From assembly GCF_001428545.1 (NCBI RefSeq), contig NZ_LMHZ01000001.1, positions 186,961-250,960 of the forward strand: DNA of 64,000 nt, given 5' to 3'. This stretch comes from Noviherbaspirillum sp. Root189. GTDB taxonomy: Bacteria; Pseudomonadota; Gammaproteobacteria; Burkholderiales; Burkholderiaceae_D. The notes under the pieces were generated by a model. The model worked only from the letters and a program-made list of their open reading frames with translations. It did no database searches and was not told where the DNA came from. Of the stretch, positions 57,617 to 64,000 are shown piece by piece (position 1 is the first letter of the stretch; the number at the start of each line of letters is the position of its first letter). The translations under genes and the position numbers were made by a program.

Positions 57617-57961
57617 TTATGCTGCTTCGGTTACTGCTTTAACAGAGTCAAAACGGCTTGAAGCCGTGCTTGGTTGGGCAAGGAAATAAATGATCACGAT
57701 CCAGCCCAGCACGGGCACGATGCCAATCAACTGCATCCATCCGCTACGGTCGGTGTCATGGAGCCGGCGTGTGGCGGCGGCAATCGACGGTAGCAGCATA
57801 CCTAGCGAAAATAGCCCCGACAGCGTATTGCTGACGAAGGAAAGTACGATGCTGGCGATGACGGTAAACAGCACGAACCACCAGTATTCCGAGCGTGATG
57901 CGCGACCATTGAAATCCGCGTACTTCGACAGGCAGGTCTTGGTCGCTTCGGTAAAGGTCAT
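57617..57961 (-). CDS. DUF805 family membrane protein
   Basis: This 114-aa protein has the DUF805 pattern: a short N-terminal amphipathic part with YADFNGRASRSEYWWFVLF (residues 13-31), then hydrophobic helices and the RRLHDTDRSGWMQLIGIVP motif near residue 65. Two to three membrane helices. Family function is not established; some members are stress-linked. It stands alone between GFA and dps, divergent from dps. Confidence 0.9.
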   Translation of the reverse strand: MTFTEATKTCLSKYADFNGRASRSEYWWFVLFTVIASIVLSFVSNTLSGLFSLGMLLPSIAAATRRLHDTDRSGWMQLIGIVPVLGWIVIIYFLAQPSTASSRFDSVKAVTEAA

Positions 57962-58186
57962 TTTTTTGTCTCCTTGGTTATTTGTTTTTCAGATCGGCAT
58001 ACACCGGCACTTATTCGCCGTCCCGGGTATTTCTTCAGGGTATCACGGTGGTAAAACCTTAACCATGAATTGTCGCCGGCGCCATCCCATCGATATGGGG
58101 TATCAATCGTCCGCACCGGACGGCGAACCGCTGGCCTCCCGTGCGGTCGTAGCGATGTAAAGACCACAACTCAGGAGAATAAAAGA

Positions 58187-58657
58187 ATGGATATGGATAT
58201 TGGAATTTCCGAACAGGATCGCCACGCTATCGTCGATGGTCTTTCCCGCCTGCTGGCCGACACCTACACGCTTTATCTGAAGACCCACAACTTCCACTGG
58301 AACGTGACTGGCCCGATGTTCCAGACACTACACCTGATGTTTGAAACCCAGTACACCGAACTGGCAGACGCGGTGGACGTGATCGCCGAGCGCATCCGCG
58401 CGCTGGGCAGCTTCGCACCGGGCACCTATGGCGACTTTGCTCGCCTGAGCACGATCAACGAACCCGATGGCGTACCGAATGCCCAGGAAATGATTCGTCA
58501 ACTGGTGCAGGACCAGGAAGCCGTGATCCGTACCGCACGTTCGATGTTCAAGGTGGTGGAACAGGCAAGTGACGAGCCGACTGCGGACCTGTTGACCCAA
58601 CGCATGCAAGTCCATGAAAAGACTGCGTGGATGTTGCGGTCGTTACTGGAGAAGTAA
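58187..58657 (+). CDS. dps: DNA-binding protein from starved cells / ferritin-like Dps
   Basis: This 156-aa mini-ferritin starts at ATG 58187, preceded by AGGAG at 58172; an upstream frame extension is non-coding. The ferroxidase ligands are in [20 protein letters not shown] (His34, His37-type) and [20 protein letters not shown] (Asp, Glu near residue 60-68). It forms a 12-subunit shell that oxidises and stores iron with peroxide and protects DNA. Promoter elements (OxyR or Fur) are not obvious in the 225-base gap upstream. Confidence 0.95.
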   Translation: MDMDIGISEQDRHAIVDGLSRLLADTYTLYLKTHNFHWNVTGPMFQTLHLMFETQYTELADAVDVIAERIRALGSFAPGTYGDFARLSTINEPDGVPNAQEMIRQLVQDQEAVIRTARSMFKVVEQASDEPTADLLTQRMQVHEKTAWMLRSLLEK

Positions 58658-58733
58658 GGCGGAAAAAGTAAGGCGGGAAAAGGTTAGCGCGAAAAAGTGT
58701 GCGGGCGAGCGGCCCGCCATACACAGCCGGGAT

Positions 58734-58973
58734 TCAGGCGGCGACGGACGCCGCCGGGGAGGAGCGTTGCGCATTCGCTTCCCCTTCATCGACACGCTTG
58801 CGGATCCGTTCCCATAACTTGTCATGCAAGGGCAGGACAATCACATTGCAGATCGGCTCAAGGATCGCGGCGAGGCCTCCGAAGGCAATCGATCCGGTCA
58901 CCACGTAGAGCGTCACAAACGCCACGGCCATGTGGACGACGATCTGGCTGACGGTTCTTGCGGCGGTAACCAT
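58734..58973 (-). CDS. DUF2061 family membrane protein
   Basis: This 79-aa protein starts MVTAARTVSQIVVHMAVAFV and has two hydrophobic stretches (about residues 10-28 and 31-49), then HDKLWERIRK, the DUF2061 pattern. A charged C-terminal tail follows. Function unknown. A candidate Fur box lies 49-67 bases upstream, and iron-storage dps lies downstream on the opposite strand (convergent). Confidence 0.88.
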   Translation of the reverse strand: MVTAARTVSQIVVHMAVAFVTLYVVTGSIAFGGLAAILEPICNVIVLPLHDKLWERIRKRVDEGEANAQRSSPAASVAA

Positions 58974-59021
58974 GTTTGCTCCTTTTTCAATATCAACGAA
59001 TCAAAGATCCTTACAACAGAT

Positions 59022-59040
59022 GATAATGATTCGCATTTGA
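59022..59040. promoter_or_regulatory. Candidate Fur box
   Basis: GATAATGATTCGCATTTGA matches the first nine bases of the 19-bp Fur consensus GATAATGATAATCATTATC exactly, and several in the second half. It sits upstream of the DUF2061 gene on the minus strand. Confidence 0.5.
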
Positions 59041-59114
59041 TAGAGCAAGTTGATTTACCCAAGAACTTTGATAGCGAATTTCTATAATTTGGGTTGCAGG
59101 GACGGCAACCCGCA

Positions 59115-59810
59115 TCAGAATCGATAGCTGATACCGACCCTCAGTACCGGGTAAGCCTTGAACCGCCCGACTTCATCACGTAATTGTTCATTTTCCCGTG
59201 CAAGGTCATTCGCAAACTGGGTACATACCGCCGCTCCCGCAGCGCAACCTGTGTTGGAAAGCGAGGTCTTGGGCGAGCCCTGAAACAGCACACCGACATC
59301 AGTGGAAAACGACCAACCCTTTTCCTTTTCCGAAGGACGTCCCCAGCCAATGCCGAGATAAGGAGCAACCTTGTTAAAGCTGACCTTGCCATTGACCTGA
59401 CCGACAACACCGGTGCTGTAGGTCCTGCCATTGACGGTATAGCCACCGGCGACATTCGGCTGCGCTACCACATCAATCTTGTTGCCGTTATACGCCAGAC
59501 CCGTTGTAACGCGGAAGCTGCTTTCCGCTGCAGGAAACCAGTCAAGCAAGGCTTCGTAGGTATTCGCCTTCAGCTTGAGCTGATATTCCATATCGCGCGT
59601 TTTGCCCTCATAGGAATAGCCGAGGAAACCCGAGCCCAGTCGCGCATTCATGTCGGACCGCAAGGGAATGCTTGCATGGAAGCCGATACCCGTGGTTCCA
59701 ACATCCCCGATAATGCGCACTTCCGCCTGCGCCGCCGTTGCGATTGCCCATCCTCCCGCGATCAAGCCGATCGTCGCCAATGTCTTTTTTACCATTTCCA
59801 TCCTGTTCAT
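59115..59810 (-). CDS. Outer-membrane beta-barrel protein
   Basis: This 231-aa protein has a signal peptide (VKKTLATIGLIAGGWAIATA, cleavage after AQA) and ends in YRF, the classic C-terminal Phe of outer-membrane proteins. Alternating hydrophobic strands run through the mature part (for example RIIGDVGTTGIGFHASIPLR and AYPVLRVGISYRF). It looks like a small 8-strand barrel of the OmpW/porin-like type. AGGA precedes the internal Met at 59795, so the start may be 15 bases further in than the 59810 chosen here. Substrate unknown. Confidence 0.8.
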   Translation of the reverse strand: MNRMEMVKKTLATIGLIAGGWAIATAAQAEVRIIGDVGTTGIGFHASIPLRSDMNARLGSGFLGYSYEGKTRDMEYQLKLKANTYEALLDWFPAAESSFRVTTGLAYNGNKIDVVAQPNVAGGYTVNGRTYSTGVVGQVNGKVSFNKVAPYLGIGWGRPSEKEKGWSFSTDVGVLFQGSPKTSLSNTGCAAGAAVCTQFANDLARENEQLRDEVGRFKAYPVLRVGISYRF

Positions 59811-60053
59811 CAATCAGACGCTGAGGAGATTTCGCAAACGCAAAATTTCCCGCCGTACAGCCGCTTCTGACTACAGGCAACTTGGGCGGTTCCGACTAAT
59901 TTGATGGAAATAAACTTGACGCGACAGTGACTTGGTACAGTTTTAATGGGAAATGGAGAAAGCGTTTCTGCCCTGCATTTCGACGCGGAAATAAAGCGCC
60001 GGTGTACTGAATATCAGGATTCTGCACACCGGACCATCAAGGCAAGCCAACAC

Positions 60054-61118
60054 TCAGAATGCAGAAACGACGTCCAGTGCACGTTCGACATCGGCACGAT
60101 CCACATCCAGATGCGTGACCCAGCGAATCCTTTTCATGGCTTTCTCTTTGGTCTTGTAGTAGCCGCTCGTTACCCGCACCTTGTGCGTCGCCAGATGTTC
60201 CACGAAAGCGTCGGCGATCTCGGCGTCTACGTCGAAGAACACGATATTGGTTTGTGCAGGCTGGACGGCGGCTTTGCCCTCCAGTCTGGAATGATTCGCC
60301 ACGATGCGGCCAAGGCCCTGTACCAGCAACTGGGCGTTGGCATGGTCGTCCGCCATGCGGCGCACATTGTTTTCCAGCGCATAGATGCCGGCCGCCGCCA
60401 GCACACCCGCCTGGCGCATACCGCCACCCAGCATTTTCCGGATGCGCCTGGCGCGCGCAATGAAGTCCTTCGAACCCAGCAACAGCGAACCCACGGGCGC
60501 ACCCAGTCCCTTGGACAGGCACAGCGACACTGAATCGTAGGACTGACAAATGGCGCGTGCCTGTGTTACCGGGTCGCCGCCGTCAGCCAGTGCCACCGCC
60601 GCGTTGAACAACCGGGCGCCGTCAATATGGGTACTCAGGCCGTGGCGCTGCGCCAGTGACTGGACTTCACGCATGTACGACAGCGGCAGCACCTTGCCTC
60701 CGGTGGTGTTCTCCAGCACGATCAGCCTGGTTTTTGCAAAATGAGGGTCATCCGGCTTGATGGCCGCTTCCATATCGGTCAGCGCAATGGTGCCGTCCGC
60801 CTGGTTTTCCAGCGGCTGTGGCTGGATCGACCCAAGCACCGCCATGCCACCGGCTTCCCAGCGATAGGTATGCCATTGCTGTCCGACGATGGCTTCCTCG
60901 CCGCGCTGGCAATGCGTCATCAGTGCGATCAGGTTGGTCTGGGTGCCGCTGGGCGCGAACAGTCCAGCCTCATAGCCCAGCATGCCGGCACCAAGTTCCT
61001 GCAATCGGTTAATGGTCGGGTCGTCGCTAAACACATCATCACCCAGCGGCGCCTCCAGCATTGCCTGCTTCATGGCTGCCGTTGGTTGTGTCACGGTATC
61101 GCTACGAAAATCGGTCAT
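60054..61118 (-). CDS. ltaE: Low-specificity L-threonine aldolase
   Basis: This 354-aa PLP enzyme splits threonine and allo-threonine into glycine and acetaldehyde. It starts MTDFRSDTVTQPTAAMKQAM at 61118, the family form; the frame extends five residues further upstream. Key features are GDDVFSDDPTINRLQE near residue 27, the HIDGARLFNAAVAL aspartate region near 165, and the PLP-binding Lys in SLCLSKGLGAPVGS near 195. It is flanked by the OMP gene (same strand) and the receiver gene (divergent). Confidence 0.94.
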   Translation of the reverse strand: MTDFRSDTVTQPTAAMKQAMLEAPLGDDVFSDDPTINRLQELGAGMLGYEAGLFAPSGTQTNLIALMTHCQRGEEAIVGQQWHTYRWEAGGMAVLGSIQPQPLENQADGTIALTDMEAAIKPDDPHFAKTRLIVLENTTGGKVLPLSYMREVQSLAQRHGLSTHIDGARLFNAAVALADGGDPVTQARAICQSYDSVSLCLSKGLGAPVGSLLLGSKDFIARARRIRKMLGGGMRQAGVLAAAGIYALENNVRRMADDHANAQLLVQGLGRIVANHSRLEGKAAVQPAQTNIVFFDVDAEIADAFVEHLATHKVRVTSGYYKTKEKAMKRIRWVTHLDVDRADVERALDVVSAF

Positions 61119-61306
61119 GGTTTGCCTCAACAAGTTCGCCAGGCTTTATTATCGACGTTTTGTAAAAAACGCGACACCAACGGCACAGACTAGTAAAGAC
61201 CGGCAAATCCACTAAGTGGCAGATGAATTCTGTTATCATTAAGTTAATTTTCCGGCCTGCCCGACTTGCGTAATATTCGATCGAACCGTCGTCATCTCCT
61301 ACGAAA

Positions 61307-62179
61307 ATGGCCTTTTCCTCCGACACTCCCGTTTCAGGTAACCATCGCTTCGTATTGGAAGTGGTCGGGTTCACCGACGCTGAAAAAAGCCTGCTTTCCT
61401 CCACCTTTCGCCTGACCGGCCGCCGACCCTTCTGCTATACCGAGGCAGCGTCGACCGATGAGCGCCCCGATATTTACCTCGTCAACGGCGATAGCTCGGA
61501 TGGCATTCGCCAGATGCAGGAGCGCAAACCCAATCTGTTCGCACCCGTGGTGTTCATCGGACGCGGAGATGGCAGCAGCACCTGGCCTGTTGTGGCGAAA
61601 CCCATTCACTGGATGCGTCTGTTCGAGCAACTCGACACCCAGATGCAAGCTGCGCTGGCCGAACGCGCACGCCGGCGTCAGTCGGTGGAAAACATTCCCT
61701 GGGACGGGACAGCGCGGCGCCGTGCCACCGACCGGGACATGCCGATGCCGCCGGCCGTCGTTGACGCCAAACCGATCGAATCGGTGCTGGTCGTCGATGA
61801 CAGTGCAACCGTGCGCGCATTCATGCGAGCCAAGCTCGCGCCTTTCCGATTTGACGTCGACTTCGCAGAAAACGGCGAAATCGCCATCGACATGGCGCAA
61901 GCCAAGCAATACACCTGTGTTTTCCTCGACATCCTGATGCCCGGCATGGATGGTTACCAGGTTTGCAAGCGAATCAAGTCCAGCGCTGCCACCAAGGGAT
62001 CGGCAGTTGTCATGCTGAGCAGCAGAACCTCGGCGTTCGATAAATTTCGCGGCAGCTGGGCCGGATGCGACGCCTATCTCGGCAAGCCTGTCAGCGAAGA
62101 TGAGTTGTTGAGCACCATCGCTCGCTTCCTGCCAAGCGCGCGCCGGGTGGCGAATGCGATCCTTGCGCGGACCGATTAG
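61307..62179 (+). CDS. Response regulator with pseudo-receiver plus receiver domain
   Basis: This 290-aa protein has a C-terminal receiver domain (from about residue 157: VLVVDDSATVRAF, Asp208 in VFLDILMPGMDG, Ser/Thr in MLSSR and Lys260 in LGKPV). The N-terminal ~115 residues have alpha/beta receiver-like layout (DIYLVNGDSS, then VVAKPIHWMRLF) but lack the acidic pocket and phospho-acceptor, so it is a degenerate receiver-like domain. No DNA-binding or enzymatic output domain follows. It lies divergent from ltaE. Partner kinase not nearby. Confidence 0.85.
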   Translation: MAFSSDTPVSGNHRFVLEVVGFTDAEKSLLSSTFRLTGRRPFCYTEAASTDERPDIYLVNGDSSDGIRQMQERKPNLFAPVVFIGRGDGSSTWPVVAKPIHWMRLFEQLDTQMQAALAERARRRQSVENIPWDGTARRRATDRDMPMPPAVVDAKPIESVLVVDDSATVRAFMRAKLAPFRFDVDFAENGEIAIDMAQAKQYTCVFLDILMPGMDGYQVCKRIKSSAATKGSAVVMLSSRTSAFDKFRGSWAGCDAYLGKPVSEDELLSTIARFLPSARRVANAILARTD

Positions 62180-62218
62180 GACGTTATTGAAAAGCACGGT
62201 GTACGCTTTTGCGGTGTT

Positions 62219-62376
62219 ATACCAATCCCAACCTGTAACGTACCGAATGACATCGATGGATTTTTTTGACTGGCAAGGCGCAGGAGGAGTCAATAGCGGG
62301 CTATTGACGACGAGTGCAACGCCGGCAGGCGGAAAAAGACGCGATGTCATGGTGCGTTATGGGTTGGGATTGGTAT
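62219..62376. mobile_element. MITE-like element with ~36-bp inverted repeats
   Basis: Left arm 62219-62255 and right arm 62342-62376 are imperfect inverted copies: ATACCAATCCCAACC is identical in both, followed by TAACG, ACC and ATGACATCG in the same spacing. An inner stem (TCAATAGC...GCTATTGA, about 62290-62307) occupies the centre. The element is ~158 bp, non-coding, and its right end overlaps the stop codon of the antiporter gene. This is typical of a non-autonomous transposable element (MITE) or a REP-like palindromic unit; no transposase is in the window. Confidence 0.6.
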
Positions 62377-64000
62377 TACGCCTGCAGTTCCGCAATACGC
62401 CGTTCTCTTTCCAGCTGCACCACATGCGCGGCACTGCCTTCAGGCAGCCCCACTGCCTGCAGCACTAGCGCCGACAGCTGTAATCCGGCTTCCAGTGTTT
62501 CCGGGATAACGTGCGTGGCTCCGGCATGGCGCAGTGCAACCGCGTGCTTTTCATCGCGTGAACGCGCATAGAGCGGAATACCCGGATAGGCGCGACGGAT
62601 GGCTTTTACTGCATGCAGCGCCGATGCCGGATGATCCATGGTCAGCACGATGGCGGCGGCCTTTTCCGCGCGTACCTTGTGCAACAGTTCCACCCGCGCC
62701 GCGTCGCCGAAGAACACCGGCAATCCCCTGCCATGCAGCTTGCTCACGACCCGCGCGTCCGTTTCGAAAGCGACATAAGGAATCTCTTGTGCCGCGACCA
62801 GTTGCGCCACCAACTGCCCGACACGACCAAAGCCGGCGATGATGACGTGGCCCTCTTTCTGCCCTATCTGCTCCGCCTGCTCCGACAAGTCACGCTCGGC
62901 CTGCGCTGCCGACCTCCGGCTTTCCGCATGTTCGCGGAAACTGCGGCCGGCTTTTGCGATCAGGGGTGTGGCGAACAAGCTCAAGCCAACGACCAGCATG
63001 ATGAATTGCCCGGTCGCCACCGGCATCAGCTTGGCAGTCAATGCATAGCCGATCACGATGAAGGTGAATTCCCCGCCTTGCCCCAGCAAGGCGCCGCCCT
63101 CAATCGAACGTCCCCAGCGAAAACCGCCGATGCGCAGAATCACCGCGGTCACCAGCATCTTGATGGCAAACAGCCCGGCCACCGACAAGGGTAGCCATAA
63201 AGGCGAGCGCGCCACTTCGCGCAAGTCGATTGACATGCCGACCGACATGAAGAACAAGCCCATCAGCAAGCCCTTGAATGGTTCGATGGTCACTTCGACT
63301 TCGTGCCGGAACTCGGTTTCCGCCAGCAGCAGACCGGCCAGAAGAGCGCCCAGCGCCATCGACAAGCCGGCCATCTCCGTCAATGCCGCGATGCCAAGCG
63401 TGCTCAACAGCGTCAGTGCCATGAACACATCCGGCTGGCGTTGCCGCACGAAGGTCTGGAACAGCGGCCGTATCACGCGGCGTCCGAGCAGGTAAATCAG
63501 CACGATAGCGACGGCCGCCTTCAACAATGCCAGTCCGGCCAACGCCGCCATACCTTCGGTGCTGCCGGTTGCCAGCACGCCGATCAGGATCAGCAAAGGC
63601 ACCACCGCCAGGTCTTGCAGCATCAGGATCGAAAAGCCGGCGCGACCAAGTGGCGTACCGAGCGAACGCTGCTCATCCATCAATTGCATCACTACCGCGG
63701 TCGACGACAGCGACAGCACAAAGCCGAGGATCGCGGCCACCTCCGGGGGATTGCCAAACCACCAGGCCAGCCCGCCGATCAGTGTTGCACTGAAGACGAC
63801 CTGTGCCACACCTGCACCGAATACCCAATGCCGTAACGCCCAGAGACGCGAGGCCGACAATTCGAGGCCGATCATGAACATCAGAAACAGCACCCCGAAC
63901 TCCGCCAGTGCCGCCACGCCATCGCGATCAGGAAAGGTGAAGTACGCCAGCCAGGGAAATTCACCCGCCCACAGCCCCAGTCCAAACGGTCCAATTAGTG
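62376..64000 (-). CDS. Kef-type potassium/proton antiporter with RCK domain, N-terminus cut by window edge
   Basis: Reading stays open to the right edge, so the N-terminus is missing; internal candidate starts such as 63917 are not real. The membrane half has cation/proton antiporter 2 features (GVLFLMFMIGLELSASRLWA, LGFVLSLSSTAVVMQLMDEQ, SMALGALLAGLLLAETEFRH, SIEGGALLGQGGEFTFIVIG). The C-terminal RCK/TrkA-N domain binds a dinucleotide (HVIIAGFGRVGQLVAQLVAA). It is a KefB/KefC or YbaL-like potassium efflux system, usually gated by glutathione adducts; no ancillary KefF/G was seen. Its stop codon lies in a MITE-like element. Confidence 0.92.
   Translation of the reverse strand, partial: LIGPFGLGLWAGEFPWLAYFTFPDRDGVAALAEFGVLFLMFMIGLELSASRLWALRHWVFGAGVAQVVFSATLIGGLAWWFGNPPEVAAILGFVLSLSSTAVVMQLMDEQRSLGTPLGRAGFSILMLQDLAVVPLLILIGVLATGSTEGMAALAGLALLKAAVAIVLIYLLGRRVIRPLFQTFVRQRQPDVFMALTLLSTLGIAALTEMAGLSMALGALLAGLLLAETEFRHEVEVTIEPFKGLLMGLFFMSVGMSIDLREVARSPLWLPLSVAGLFAIKMLVTAVILRIGGFRWGRSIEGGALLGQGGEFTFIVIGYALTAKLMPVATGQFIMLVVGLSLFATPLIAKAGRSFREHAESRRSAAQAERDLSEQAEQIGQKEGHVIIAGFGRVGQLVAQLVAAQEIPYVAFETDARVVSKLHGRGLPVFFGDAARVELLHKVRAEKAAAIVLTMDHPASALHAVKAIRRAYPGIPLYARSRDEKHAVALRHAGATHVIPETLEAGLQLSALVLQAVGLPEGSAAHVVQLERERRIAELQA

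Overview
The window looks like a chromosomal segment of a betaproteobacterium of the order Burkholderiales, most likely an Oxalobacteraceae member (Herminiimonas/Herbaspirillum-like). This is inferred from the gene order mnmG-rsmG-(LysE)-parA-parB-atpIBEFHAGDC-hemE-priA and from protein style. No species can be named. I see no rRNA, tRNA, CRISPR array, phage or insertion sequence.

Layout. 1-5 kb: envelope/stress genes (a GSP17M-type protein, a DUF2382 protein, a glycine-zipper protein) and an overlapping pair of a phosphodiesterase-like enzyme and a PLD-VTT fusion. 5-12 kb: GST, priA, a 765-bp non-coding DnaA-box region, hemE, a small membrane protein, a GDSL esterase and PPK2. 12-20 kb: the complete F1Fo ATP synthase operon. 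20-26 kb: an alpha/beta hydrolase, parB, parA, a LysE exporter, rsmG, mnmG and an unknown tail-anchored-looking protein flanked by two parS sites. 26-33 kb: an iron-type alcohol dehydrogenase and a full branched-chain amino acid type (Liv) ABC transporter. 33-38 kb: GMC oxidoreductase, then mmsA and a LysR gene lying between two arms of a large imperfect inverted repeat. 38-46 kb: MTA/SAH nucleosidase, AsmA protein, PutA with a divergent Lrp regulator, and a GlxA-type regulator. 46-54 kb: small genes, a receiver protein, a Tat-exported PhoX-like protein, a LysR-linked pair of small membrane proteins and a DUF5985-like cassette. 54-64 kb: class A PBP, GFA protein, DUF805, Dps, DUF2061, an outer-membrane protein, threonine aldolase, a two-receiver protein, a MITE-like element and a Kef-type antiporter running off the right edge.

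The most notable signal concerns replication. Exact DnaA boxes (TTATCCACA) are concentrated in two places: the priA-hemE gap (8.07-8.75 kb) and the 34.8-38.5 kb region. In the second, two ~220-bp arms (34829-35048 and 37652-37877) are imperfect inverted copies. Each carries two exact DnaA boxes, one of them followed 20 nt later by trinucleotide-repeat (DnaA-trio-like) and AT-rich sequence, the layout of a bacterial unwinding element. Nearly every gene from 36.6 kb leftward, including the atp operon and parAB, is on the minus strand. That fits a replication fork moving left from the 35-38 kb region, and parS sites lie 9 kb away. I therefore propose that the window contains the chromosomal origin region, with a mirrored, possibly duplicated origin around mmsA-lysR. 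dnaA itself is not in the window.
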